Assembly: GCF_008274695.1 (NCBI RefSeq)
Contig: NZ_VTOU01000001.1
Span: forward strand, 496,001-560,000
From: Sphingomonas montanisoli
GTDB taxonomy: Bacteria; Pseudomonadota; Alphaproteobacteria; Sphingomonadales; Sphingomonadaceae
Direction: 5' to 3'
Length of the DNA stretch: 64,000 nucleotides
Shown here in pieces: positions 35,589 through 43,220 of the stretch. The notes below the pieces were generated by a model. It was not told the DNA's origin and did not search any database. It worked only from the letters and a program-made list of their open reading frames with translations. The first letter of the stretch is position 1; each line of letters opens with the position of its first letter. Both the position numbers and the translations under genes were made by a program.

Positions 35589-36797
35589 ATGTCCGAGGAA
35601 TTTTACCGCATCAAGCGTCTGCCGCCTTATGTCATCGCCGAAGTCAATGCGATGCGGGCAGCGGCGCGAGCGCGGGGTGAGGACATCATCGATCTCGGCA
35701 TGGGCAACCCCGATCTGCCGCCGCCCCAGCACGTCATCGACAAGCTGGTCGAGGTGGCGCAGAAGCCCGATGCACATGGTTATTCGGCGTCGAAGGGCAT
35801 CCCCGGTCTGCGCAAGGCGCAGGCCAATTATTACCAGCGTCGCTTCGGTGTGGAGGTCGACCCCGAAACCGAAGTCGTCGTGACGATGGGATCGAAGGAA
35901 GGCTTGTCGAGCCTCGCCACCGCGATCACCGCGCCGGGCGACGTCGTGCTGGCACCGAACCCGAGCTATCCGATCCACACCTTCGGCTTCATCATCGCCG
36001 GCGCCACGATCCGTTCGGTGCCGACGACGCCCGACGAACGCTATTGGGAGGCGCTCGATCGCGCGATGAAATTCACGGTGCCGCGTCCGTCGGTGCTGGT
36101 GGTCGGCTATCCGTCCAATCCTACCGCGGAGGTCGTCGATCTCGCCTTCTACGAGCGGCTCGTGGCCTGGGCGAAGGAGCATAAGGTCTGGATCCTGAGC
36201 GACCTCGCTTATTCCGAACTCTATTATGACGGCTGCCCAACGCCTTCGATCCTGCAGGTGCCGGGCGCGAAGGACGTCGCGATCGAATTCACGTCGATGT
36301 CGAAGACCTATTCGATGGCCGGATGGCGCATGGGCTTCGCGGTCGGCAACAAGACGCTGATCGCGGCGCTGACGCGCGTTAAGTCCTATCTCGATTATGG
36401 GGCATTCACGCCGATCCAGGCGGCAGCCTGCGCCGCGATCAACGGACCGCAGGATATCGTTCAGAAGAACCGCGAACTGTATCAGCGGCGTCGCGACGTT
36501 CTGGTAGAAAGCTTCGGCCGCGCGGGGTGGGACGTTCCGCCGTCGCGCGCGTCGATGTTCTGCTGGGCGCCGCTGCCGCCGGCAGTCGCGCATCTGGGCA
36601 GCCTCGAATTCTCGAAGCAGCTGCTCACCCATGCGGGCGTCGCCGTCGCCCCGGGCGTCGGCTATGGCGAAGATGGCGAAGGTTTCGTCCGGATCGCGAT
36701 GGTCGAGAACGAACAACGCATTCGCCAGGCCGCGCGCAACGTGAAGAAATATCTCCAGTCGATGGGGGTCAATACCCCGGCGCGCACGGCGGGATAA
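35589..36797 (+). CDS. alaC: AlaC-type PLP aminotransferase
   Basis: Fold-type I aminotransferase, 402 residues, closely patterned on E. coli AlaC (glutamate-pyruvate transaminase). It has RLPPYVIAEVN near the start, GEDIIDLGMGNPD, HGYSASKGIPGLR and VLAPNPSYPIH. The PLP-binding lysine is in MSKTYSMAGWRMGF (near residue 239). Many databases label this group LL-diaminopimelate aminotransferase; the AlaC-like pattern makes alanine synthesis more likely. The ATG at 35589 gives an N-terminus matching AlaC. A strong terminator follows. Confidence 0.88.
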   Translation: MSEEFYRIKRLPPYVIAEVNAMRAAARARGEDIIDLGMGNPDLPPPQHVIDKLVEVAQKPDAHGYSASKGIPGLRKAQANYYQRRFGVEVDPETEVVVTMGSKEGLSSLATAITAPGDVVLAPNPSYPIHTFGFIIAGATIRSVPTTPDERYWEALDRAMKFTVPRPSVLVVGYPSNPTAEVVDLAFYERLVAWAKEHKVWILSDLAYSELYYDGCPTPSILQVPGAKDVAIEFTSMSKTYSMAGWRMGFAVGNKTLIAALTRVKSYLDYGAFTPIQAAACAAINGPQDIVQKNRELYQRRRDVLVESFGRAGWDVPPSRASMFCWAPLPPAVAHLGSLEFSKQLLTHAGVAVAPGVGYGEDGEGFVRIAMVENEQRIRQAARNVKKYLQSMGVNTPARTAG

Positions 36798-36825
36798 ATC
36801 CGCAAATTTGTGCGCCGCACAAACA

Positions 36826-36857
36826 AAAAGGGCCGCGGATTACTCCGCGGCCCTTTT
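36826..36857. terminator. bidirectional rho-independent terminator
   Basis: Perfect 14-bp stem AAAAGGGCCGCGGA / TCCGCGGCCCTTTT with a 4-base loop and U-tracts in both directions, between convergent alaC and the small secreted protein gene. Confidence 0.9.
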
Positions 36858-36875
36858 CTATTACAATCGATGCGA

Positions 36876-37163
36876 TCAGCGGGTCGCCAGGGGGCTCTCC
36901 GAGCTGTTCGCAGCAGCCGTCTGGACCTTCGGCGCCGCGAAAGCGACGGCGGTGCCGGCATAGTTGCCCGAGACGCGGCCGTTGCGGACGCGCAGCGTGA
37001 AAGCCTTGCCCGACTGGTCGACACCGTCGACGATGGCGACGTCGCCGGCCTGGGTGACCTGATACTGATAGGTCTGGCCGTCGCGGGTGAAGCTCTGGGT
37101 ATCGGCGAGCGCCGGAGCGGCGACCGCGGAGGTCAGGATGGCGAGAGCGATAATCTTCTTCAT
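36876..37163 (-). CDS. small secreted protein of unknown function
   Basis: A 95-residue protein with a clear signal peptide (MKKIIALAILTSAVAAPALA, then DTQSF). The mature part is about 75 residues with QTYQYQVTQAGDVAIVDGV and LRVRNGRVSGNYAGTAVAF, suggesting a small beta-rich periplasmic domain. I do not recognise the family. AAGGAG lies 8 bases before the ATG. A TTGCACTGC word (37208-37216) and a 15-bp dyad (37267-37281) lie upstream. Confidence 0.75.
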   Translation of the reverse strand: MKKIIALAILTSAVAAPALADTQSFTRDGQTYQYQVTQAGDVAIVDGVDQSGKAFTLRVRNGRVSGNYAGTAVAFAAPKVQTAAANSSESPLATR

Positions 37164-37266
37164 CAGAAAACTCCTTTCGATTTGAGCCGTCAGCGTCCTC
37201 AATCTTGTTGCACTGCGAAATGGGCTAGCGAGGACATCATCGCAATTGAAAGGATTGCGCTCACAG

Positions 37267-37281
37267 TTGCATGAAATGCAA
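37267..37281. promoter_or_regulatory. dyad TTGCAT-N3-ATGCAA
   Basis: Inverted repeat in the AT-rich divergent region between the secreted-protein gene and the DUF2721 gene. The flank 37290-37320 is unusually AT-rich (TATAATGCATAATAATAATC) and probably holds promoter elements. Confidence 0.35.
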
Positions 37282-37406
37282 TCAGTGTGATTACAACAAT
37301 TATAATGCATAATAATAATCGGATTTCCGCCATTCCTGTCGTGGCTGTAAGTACGAGTCAGGCCACCGCGCTTGACCAAAAAATCGTCAGCGCGCACCCA
37401 TGGACC

Positions 37407-37877
37407 ATGCTTCCGATCCTGCCCGTGCTGCCCACCGACATCGCGCATGTCATCCAGACTGCGCTCGCGCCGGTCTTCCTGCTGACCGGCATAGGATCGA
37501 TTCTCAATCTGCTCGCCAGTCGCCTGTCGCGGATCGTCGACCACGCCCGCCGGATCGAGCGAGAGTTCACGCCGGTCGACGACCCGATCCACGCAAAACA
37601 GGTCAAGCGGCTCCGCCTGCTCGACAAGAGGATGCGGATCGTCGGCAACGCGATCTTCCTGTGCACGTCGAGCGCGGTGCTCATCTGTATCGTCGTCGCG
37701 GGGCTATTCGTCGCCAACCTGCTCGAACTCGGCTTCGGCCGGTTGACCGCGTCACTGTTCATCCTTGCGATGCTGCTGCTGATCGCCGGGCTGACATTAT
37801 TCCTCGTCGAGGTACGGCTCGCTGTCCACGCCGTGCAGGTCGAGGATGCGATGCTCGAACGCGAAGGGCGACCATGA
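37407..37877 (+). CDS. DUF2721 membrane protein
   Basis: A 156-residue protein matching DUF2721. A first hydrophobic segment (ALAPVFLLTGIGSILNLLAS) is followed by the charged RIVDHARRIERE. Two membrane helices near residues 75-100 and 110-140 complete it. Function unknown; common in proteobacteria. The start is the ATG at 37407, as the upstream part is Asn/Ser-rich and unlike the family. The stop overlaps the next ATG (ATGA). Confidence 0.82.
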   Translation: MLPILPVLPTDIAHVIQTALAPVFLLTGIGSILNLLASRLSRIVDHARRIEREFTPVDDPIHAKQVKRLRLLDKRMRIVGNAIFLCTSSAVLICIVVAGLFVANLLELGFGRLTASLFILAMLLLIAGLTLFLVEVRLAVHAVQVEDAMLEREGRP

Positions 37878-38269
37878 AGCCCGCGATCGAGCGCCGCCTG
37901 CTCCAGATCGCGGTCGCGATCGCCTGCCTCGTGCCGCTCAATGCAGGGCTGCGCGGCGTTCTGGAGGGTGCGCATTTCGTAAAGGTGACCGCACCGGCCG
38001 CCGATCTCGACAGCCACTTCCGCTACATGTCGGGCATCTTCCTGATGATGGGCGTCGGCTTCGTCACGACGATCCCAGCGATCGAGCGGAAGGGCGCGCG
38101 CTTCCGCATGCTTGCCGCGATGGTGATCGTCGGCGGAATGGCGCGGGCGCTGAGCTGGGTGGAGGTGGGCGCGCCTGGCTTCGGGCACCGCTTCGGTCTG
38201 GTGATGGAGCTGGGCGTCGTGCCGCTGCTCGTTCTGTGCCAATGGCGGGTGGAAAAGCGTTCCATATGA
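37874..38269 (+). CDS. DUF4345 membrane protein
   Basis: A 131-residue protein with about four membrane helices, matching DUF4345. It has the typical LDSHFRYMSGIFLMMGVGF and GGMARALSW segments. Function unknown. It is translationally coupled to the DUF2721 gene by a 4-bp overlap. Its stop abuts the terminator of the small minus-strand gene at 38351. Confidence 0.85.
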   Translation: MKPAIERRLLQIAVAIACLVPLNAGLRGVLEGAHFVKVTAPAADLDSHFRYMSGIFLMMGVGFVTTIPAIERKGARFRMLAAMVIVGGMARALSWVEVGAPGFGHRFGLVMELGVVPLLVLCQWRVEKRSI

Positions 38270-38276
38270 AAAAGGA

Positions 38277-38296
38277 CTGCCGGCCAAAGCCGGCAG
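38277..38296 (-). terminator. rho-independent terminator of the 38351-38407 mini-gene
   Basis: On the minus strand: 8-bp GC stem CTGCCGGC / GCCGGCAG with a 4-base loop, followed by TCCTTTTT. A second hairpin (38315-38332, GGCCGG/CCGGCC) lies between it and the ORF. On the plus strand no U-tract follows, so it acts on minus-strand transcripts. Confidence 0.7.
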
Positions 38297-38350
38297 CCCC
38301 CTAACATGGTCAGCGGCCGGAAGGTGCCGGCCCGGGAGACCCTTGGCGCT

Positions 38351-38407
38351 TTAGAAGCGCGCCTCCCGAACGGACAGAACCGACCCCCACGCTGAACCAT
38401 GAGACAT
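38351..38407 (-). CDS. 18-codon ORF with extreme Shine-Dalgarno (small protein, leader or sRNA)
   Basis: An ATG-initiated ORF for an 18-residue peptide, MSHGSAWGSVLSVREARF, ending in TAA. The minus-strand sequence just before it (38409-38423) reads GAAAGGAGGTGATCC, complementary over 15 bases to the 3' end of 16S rRNA, with correct spacing to the ATG. Two hairpins and a U-tract follow, giving a transcript of about 150 bases. It stands alone, 75 bp beyond the lipoprotein gene at 38482. It could be a highly translated small protein, or an sRNA with a short ORF. No promoter was clear and I do not recognise the peptide. Confidence 0.5.
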   Translation of the reverse strand: MSHGSAWGSVLSVREARF

Positions 38408-38481
38408 CGGATCACCTCCTTTCGCAATGTTGCCGAGGACTCGAAGGTGGATCATTCTGCGGATGCGAACAAGTCTTGATT

Positions 38482-39009
38482 TTATGACGCTTGTCGACAA
38501 TCCTCTAAGGCTCGCGACGGTTCGGCCCAGGCCGGCACGATGACCGGCGAGAGCCCCGACCCCGACACCGCGAAGCGCCCCCGGCTATAGCCGATCCGAT
38601 CGAGCAGATTGTCGCGCGCCGACAATCGAGCGCCCGTCATCGCCTGCCCCTCATGCGACAGTCCGCCCGCCGGCAGTGTGGCCGCGCCGTATGAGGTGGT
38701 GACGGTCAGGCTGGTCGCCGTACCTTGCCGCATTATCGCGATCGTCCGAGCGGTCTTGTCGCACGCGATTACCAGCGCGGGCTGCGCACCTGCCACGCCA
38801 TAAGCCGCATAGGAGTGCGCGGTGCCGGGGACGTAGCGCCATGTGCCCGGGGTCAGCGCGGCATCGCGCCAGTCGCGCGGCGGGGTGACCACAACGGGCA
38901 CCGACGGCGGTGCCACGGTGGGGACCGGCTTGGCGACCGGAGCAGGGGTGGTGCAGGCGGAGAGCAAGGCGAGGCCGAGGGCCGGCCCGGCAAGACGGTA
39001 GTCGATCAT
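38482..39009 (-). CDS. lipoprotein of unknown function, related to the next gene
   Basis: A 175-residue lipoprotein with lipobox LLSAC and a Pro/Val-rich linker (about residues 20-50). A domain follows with GTWRYVPGTAHS, ALVIACDKTARTIAIMR, LSARDNLLDRIGYSRGRF and a C-terminal ALEDCR. The same pattern recurs in the protein at 39056-39805, suggesting tandem duplication. The two cysteines (IACD and DCRQ) could pair. The start was placed at MIDYRLAG because the longer frame adds no signal peptide. Confidence 0.7.
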   Translation of the reverse strand: MIDYRLAGPALGLALLSACTTPAPVAKPVPTVAPPSVPVVVTPPRDWRDAALTPGTWRYVPGTAHSYAAYGVAGAQPALVIACDKTARTIAIMRQGTATSLTVTTSYGAATLPAGGLSHEGQAMTGARLSARDNLLDRIGYSRGRFAVSGSGLSPVIVPAWAEPSRALEDCRQAS

Positions 39010-39055
39010 CAATGCTGCATGCGCGAAAGCGGCGAGCAAGGGAAGCCCGTCGCGA

Positions 39056-39805
39056 TCAGGCGCCCTGCCCGCGGCACTGACGGACGAGGCGGACGACATC
39101 GCCGTTGACCGGGAGCATCGCCGGCGCGCCTGCGACGACCTGTGCCTCGATCGCCTGCCCCTGCCCCGCGACCGCGTCGAACAGTTGGTGGCGTGCGGGC
39201 AGGACCATCGAGATCGTACCGCCAGCCGTTCGCGAATAGGTCGCGTCCATGCGGGCGGTCACGCCGCCGGCGCGCATATATTGCCCACCAAAGCCCTGCG
39301 GATCGCCGGTGCGGACCGCGATGAACTCGATCTGACCGCGCGCGGTGTTGCAGGCGAGCGCATAGTCCCACGCGCCGCCGTTGCGCGTGAAGATCGCGGC
39401 CGGGCCGTCGCCGAGCCTGGGGACATAGTGCCAGTTATTCGCCAGCCGCGAGTCGCTCGAACGCGGCTGCGTCGCGACCGGTTCGGGTGCCGGCGGAGCG
39501 GCAACGGCAGCCTGCTCGGCCGGCGCCGCATCCGGCGCGGGAGCAGGGTCTGCGGGAGAAGGCAAGGCCGCTTCCTGCCCGTCTATCGGGCCCAGCGTGG
39601 TTTCGGTGCCGCCATCCACGGCCATATCCTCCGCCAGCCGATCCTGACCGGCGGTGACCAGCGGTTCGCGTTCCCCGCTCTTCATGAAATTGCTGACCGC
39701 CCAGGTGCCGACAAGGACCAGCAGCGTGCCGACCAGCACCAGGCGGCGTATCCACACCGCACGGGACGTGGGCTTACGGACGAGCGTGGGTGGCGGATAA
39801 ACCAT
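39056..39805 (-). CDS. membrane-anchored protein of unknown function, paralogue of the 38482 lipoprotein
   Basis: A 249-residue protein with an N-terminal membrane anchor (about residues 19-38), a Pro/Ala-rich linker (about 75-115) and a C-terminal domain. That domain begins NNWHYVPRLGDG, continues YALACNTARGQIEFIAV and LPARHQLFDAVAGQGQ, and ends VRQCRGQGA. The Trp-x-Tyr-Val-Pro start, the central Ala-Cys, the LxAR-x-x-L-x-D segment and the final Cys-Arg match the downstream lipoprotein. It lies 46 bp before that gene on the same strand, probably in one operon. Confidence 0.7.
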   Translation of the reverse strand: MVYPPPTLVRKPTSRAVWIRRLVLVGTLLVLVGTWAVSNFMKSGEREPLVTAGQDRLAEDMAVDGGTETTLGPIDGQEAALPSPADPAPAPDAAPAEQAAVAAPPAPEPVATQPRSSDSRLANNWHYVPRLGDGPAAIFTRNGGAWDYALACNTARGQIEFIAVRTGDPQGFGGQYMRAGGVTARMDATYSRTAGGTISMVLPARHQLFDAVAGQGQAIEAQVVAGAPAMLPVNGDVVRLVRQCRGQGA

Positions 39806-39852
39806 GCGTCAAAGCTAACCTCTCGGGCCCAACCTCGCAATGCAAACGATCG

Positions 39853-40368
39853 TCAATCAGCGTTAAATGCGGCTGCGCTGATGCCCACCGCATGGACGTT
39901 CGCATCCTGGCTGACCGACAGCGCGTAGGAGACCGAGCGGCGCTTGACCTCGGTATGATCCTCGTCGTCGATCGTCTCGGTGCGCAGATCGTCTGCGCCC
40001 GGCATCTGGTTCGCCTTGATGATGCTGGACAGCGCGCGGCAATCGGCGCCCAAGCCGGGACCGAAGGCATATTGGAGAAGATAGGCGCCATCGGGCACGC
40101 CTTCGATCGTCATCGATTCCGAATGGGCGATGTAGAAGCTGGCGGCGAGCTTGCCCGTGTCGACATGACGCAGCTTGATCACGGCGTCGCTGTCGCTGTC
40201 GTTCGATATGTCGATCGCGTGGCCTTCCTCGGCGAGCTTCATGTCGCCGGCCAGACGGGCGCCCGTTGCCGGCGGGCTCGTGCAAGCCGCCCCCTGCGCC
40301 CAACCCGCCCCGCTCCACAGCGCCATCGCCGCCGCGCCGATCAGCGCGATACCATTCATCTTCCGCAT
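39853..40368 (-). CDS. secreted protein of unknown function
   Basis: A 171-residue protein with a signal peptide ending in GWAQGA. The mature chain has cysteines at AACTSPP and GADCRAL and a beta-rich pattern (HAIDISNDSDSDAVIKLRHV). The C-terminal part is VKRRSVSYALSVSQDANVHAVGI. It is 47 bp before the 39805 start on the same strand and may head that operon. I do not recognise the family. An internal ATG at 40359 is an alternative start. Confidence 0.65.
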   Translation of the reverse strand: MRKMNGIALIGAAAMALWSGAGWAQGAACTSPPATGARLAGDMKLAEEGHAIDISNDSDSDAVIKLRHVDTGKLAASFYIAHSESMTIEGVPDGAYLLQYAFGPGLGADCRALSSIIKANQMPGADDLRTETIDDEDHTEVKRRSVSYALSVSQDANVHAVGISAAAFNAD

Positions 40369-40496
40369 CTTCTAAGCCCCCCGGCCTTGTTCCCAATAAC
40401 CTTGGCGCACCCCGCCCCCATCGGCAAGGTGATCCGCATTGCCCCCGCCGGCGAACCCCTGCATAACCCCTTTTAAAATTCGAGAGGGGAGATTTC

Positions 40497-41018
40497 ATGT
40501 CGAACGAAGGACATGCCGCGCCGAGCGCGTTGAAGGCCGCGATCATCGTCGTCGTGCTGATTCCGCTGGTGGCGGGTTACATGATCCTGGGCAGCACGAT
40601 CGGCGTGGTCCATCTGTGGTCGGGCTTCCTGTTCACGCTCTACTGGTCGGCGATCCACGCCGCGAACCCGACGGCTTACTGGCCCGATCTGTGCGGTGCG
40701 CTGATGGGCGTGGGCTATGCCTTCCTCTGCCACTGGTTGCCGCTGCAGGGCACGGCGGGCGGGATCGCGCTGCTCGCCATCCTGTGCGTCACGACATGGC
40801 TGCTGATCCAGGGCAAGGTGTCGCTGGTCATCAACCTGGGGCTGATGCTGTTCCTGACGGTGTGCACGATCCCGATGGTCGGCGAGACCAACGATCATCT
40901 CAACATCGCGATCGGCGTCGTTTACGGCGCGGCCTATAGCGGGCTGCTGTTCCTGGCGGCGACCAATGTCGGAAAGCTGCGTTCGCGCCGCGCGCCAGCC
41001 CCCGCACCCGCCGAATAG
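40497..41018 (+). CDS. polytopic membrane protein of unknown function
   Basis: A 173-residue protein with about five membrane helices (first about residues 13-33) and a short Arg/Ala/Pro-rich C-terminal tail. The loop HAANPTAYWPDLCGALMG is distinctive, but I do not recognise the family. GAGAGGGGAG lies just before the ATG. It ends 3 bp before the YdeI-like gene, so the two are probably co-transcribed. Confidence 0.7.
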   Translation: MSNEGHAAPSALKAAIIVVVLIPLVAGYMILGSTIGVVHLWSGFLFTLYWSAIHAANPTAYWPDLCGALMGVGYAFLCHWLPLQGTAGGIALLAILCVTTWLLIQGKVSLVINLGLMLFLTVCTIPMVGETNDHLNIAIGVVYGAAYSGLLFLAATNVGKLRSRRAPAPAPAE

Positions 41019-41021
41019 ACC

Positions 41022-41624
41022 ATGGCGGTTGATGCCCGCATCGACGCCTATATCGCGAAGTCCGTATCCTTTGCGGCACCGATCCTGACACACCTGCGCG
41101 CGGCCGTTCACGCGGCCTGCCCGCAGGTGGAGGAGACGATCCGCTGGGGCATGCCCAGCTTCACCTACAACGGATCGATCCTGTGCCAGATGGCGGCGTT
41201 CAAGGCGCATGCGAGCTTCGGCTTCTGGCAACGCGAGCAGGCGACGGGCGAGGCACCCGCGAAGGACAAGGACGCCATGGGCCAGTTCGGCCGACTGACC
41301 CAAGTCGGTGACCTGCCGTCCGACGCCGAACTCGCGGCCATGATCGAGCGCGCGATGGCGGTGATCGACAGCGGTGTGAAGGCGCCCCGCCCGATCAAGC
41401 ATCCCAAGCCCCCGGTCGCCCTGCCGGACGATCTGGCCGCCGCTCTTGTCGCGATGCCGGCCGCGCAGGCGACCTATGACGGCTTCCCCGAGGGGCAGAA
41501 GCGCGAATATGTCGAGTGGATCACCGACGCCAAGCGCGCCGAAACGCGCGCGAGCCGCATCGCCGATGCGGTCGCGTGGATGGCCGAAGGCAAGCGCCGC
41601 AACTGGAAATATGAGCGCTGCTGA
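41022..41624 (+). CDS. YdeI/OmpD-associated (DUF1801) family protein
   Basis: A 200-residue cytoplasmic protein. The N-terminal DUF1801 domain has EETIRWGMPSFTYNGSIL and AFKAHASFGFW. The C-terminal YdeI/OmdA helix region has FPEGQKREYVEWITDAKR and IADAVAWMAEGKRRNWKY. Roles in this family are poorly known; E. coli/Salmonella relatives are linked to envelope stress. Length and motif order are normal. Confidence 0.87.
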   Translation: MAVDARIDAYIAKSVSFAAPILTHLRAAVHAACPQVEETIRWGMPSFTYNGSILCQMAAFKAHASFGFWQREQATGEAPAKDKDAMGQFGRLTQVGDLPSDAELAAMIERAMAVIDSGVKAPRPIKHPKPPVALPDDLAAALVAMPAAQATYDGFPEGQKREYVEWITDAKRAETRASRIADAVAWMAEGKRRNWKYERC

Positions 41625-41825
41625 GCCGCGATTCGACGTACGCGAACATGCTCGGAAGTTGTCAAAGTTGTCACTACGTCTGCGTCGAAATCGCTTCCCC
41701 GACGATCCCCTGCGGAGACGATAGGACAGGTTCGCGGCAGCATTGGGCATGGGGCCAGCCTACGGTTCCGTCCGCCTGTAGGACAGCCGACTGAACCCTC
41801 CGCGCGTTTTGGGCGTTGGCAAGGG

Positions 41826-42068
41826 ATGACCGATATCATCCGAGGCGACGGGCGGGATCTGGTAGCGATGGTGCGCGCCGCAGCCGCCGTCCACAAAACC
41901 ACCTGGGAAGCGCTCGTCCCCAGCCATTTCGAAGTCAACCTCGACATGGAAGCGGCAGAGGAAGACGCCTATGCGGAGATGGCGCAGGCCAAGGCGATCC
42001 TGCGCGACCATATCTGCGAAACCTACGGCATTTCGATCCGCGAGCTGAGCAGTCTGGCGATGCCGTAA
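41826..42068 (+). CDS. small conserved-looking cytoplasmic protein
   Basis: An 80-residue acidic, mostly helical protein with no signal peptide or membrane helix. It contains HKTTWEALVPSHFEVNLDM, then a Glu/Ala-rich helix and ICETYGISIRELSS. I do not recognise the family. It stands alone after a 201-bp gap and is followed by a family D repeat. A purine stretch (AAGGG) directly precedes the ATG. Confidence 0.5.
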   Translation: MTDIIRGDGRDLVAMVRAAAAVHKTTWEALVPSHFEVNLDMEAAEEDAYAEMAQAKAILRDHICETYGISIRELSSLAMP

Positions 42069-42079
42069 GGCCGCTCATG

Positions 42080-42203
42080 ATCCTCCCCTGCCAGGGGGAG
42101 GTGGCGCCGAAGGCGTCGGAGGGGGAGGATCCGATGATCCAGAGTTGGTCGTGTCCTCCCCCTCCGTCAGCTGCGCTGACACCTCCCCCTGGCGGGGGAG
42201 GAT
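42080..42203. repeat. palindromic repeat, family D
   Basis: Inverted repeat with outer arms around ATCCTCCCC/GGGGAGGAT. It shares the internal word GGTGGCGCCGAAGGCG with the copy at 57016-57139. It lies between the 80-residue ORF and the convergent LLM-oxidoreductase gene. Confidence 0.87.
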
Positions 42204-42212
42204 TGGATGAGG

Positions 42213-43082
42213 CTACAACTTCGCCATTACCTCGTCAGCGAAGCGCACATAATCGGCGATCTTCTCGTCGATTGGCTGGGTGTCCTCCTCGTTTGCATAC
42301 ATGTTGCGGAAGGCGACGGGCATGTCGGTGACGCCCAGATCCTCCATGCGGCGGACATAATCGGGCGTGACCGCGTCATAGGTGCGCGCGAAGATGCGGT
42401 AGGGCGTGTCCGCCGTTCCCGCCTCGGCGCGATAGCTGCGCAGCTTTTCGATCAGCGCGACGAAATCGTCCAACGCGCCGCCCGCATAGATGAACCCGTC
42501 GTGGAGCGCGGCGCGGCGTAGCGCGGGATCGCTGTGACCGCCCACCAGGATGGGCAGCGGACGGCGGGCGACCGGGTTAATCTTGACCGATTGCATGTCA
42601 TAGAATTCGCCGTGAAACGCGAAATAGTCCCCGGTCGCGAGGCCACGGACGATCGCGATACACTCGTCGAGCCGCTTGCCACGCTTGGCATAATCGACCC
42701 CCATCGCCTGATAATCGTCGGGCCAGACGCTGAGCCCGACGCCGAAGTTGAAACGCCCCCCGCTCAGTGCATCGACCGAGCAGGCGAGCTTTGCCGAATA
42801 AAGCGGCTGACGGACCGGCAGCTTCACGACGTTGCTGGTAACTTCGAGCCGGCTCGTCGCGGTCAGGATCGCGGAAGCCAGGATGAAGGTCTCGACGAAC
42901 GGCTTGTTCTCTAGGAAATCGCGGCTGCCGTCGCTGTTGTAGAGATATTCGGTGTCGGACGCCTGCGGATAGATCAGGCTATCGGGCACCAGGAAGCCGG
43001 CATAGCCCGCCTCCTCCACCGCCTTTGCCAGCGGGATATAGTTGTCGATCGCCGTCATGGCCTCGGAACAATGGAATCGCAT
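42213..43082 (-). CDS. LLM-class flavin-dependent oxidoreductase
   Basis: A 289-residue protein of the luciferase-like monooxygenase family (TIM barrel, FMN or F420). Typical segments are AVEEAGYAGFLVPDS, SVDALSGGRFNFGVGLSVWPDDY and LPILVGGHSDPALRRAA. The annotation F420-dependent is common for such proteins, but sphingomonads generally use FMN; the substrate is unknown. The start is at MRFHCSEAM. A palindrome overlapping a TTGACA box lies 28 bp upstream. Confidence 0.85.
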   Translation of the reverse strand: MRFHCSEAMTAIDNYIPLAKAVEEAGYAGFLVPDSLIYPQASDTEYLYNSDGSRDFLENKPFVETFILASAILTATSRLEVTSNVVKLPVRQPLYSAKLACSVDALSGGRFNFGVGLSVWPDDYQAMGVDYAKRGKRLDECIAIVRGLATGDYFAFHGEFYDMQSVKINPVARRPLPILVGGHSDPALRRAALHDGFIYAGGALDDFVALIEKLRSYRAEAGTADTPYRIFARTYDAVTPDYVRRMEDLGVTDMPVAFRNMYANEEDTQPIDEKIADYVRFADEVMAKL

Positions 43083-43109
43083 CGTTTCTGTCCTCTCCCG
43101 CGATGTATG

Positions 43110-43122
43110 TGACATCGTGTCA
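43110..43122 (-). promoter_or_regulatory. operator-like palindrome TGACA-N3-TGTCA before the LLM gene
   Basis: On the minus strand TTGACACGATGTCA places a dyad directly over a -35-like TTGACA, 28 bp before the LLM start. A TetR-type regulator could use it; no regulator gene is adjacent, and the -10 is weak. Confidence 0.35.
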
Positions 43123-43220
43123 AGGGAGAGACGGGGGATTGTCGATGCTTATCGTCGCGGTTCCGAGATGGCGAACCATGATCTTCCCCGCCCTCACGGA
43201 CGGGGAAGTATCGGCCGACC

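Noticed and set aside
38409-38423. Possible remnant of a 16S rRNA 3' end on the plus strand
   Set aside because: Only 15 bases match; the sequence on both sides does not resemble rRNA or a spacer, and the position relative to an ATG fits a Shine-Dalgarno on the other strand better.
43183-43208. CTTCCCCG / CGGGGAAG hairpin after the cytochrome gene as a terminator
   Set aside because: A GC hairpin exists but there is no U-tract, and it resembles half of a family D repeat; not firm enough to annotate.
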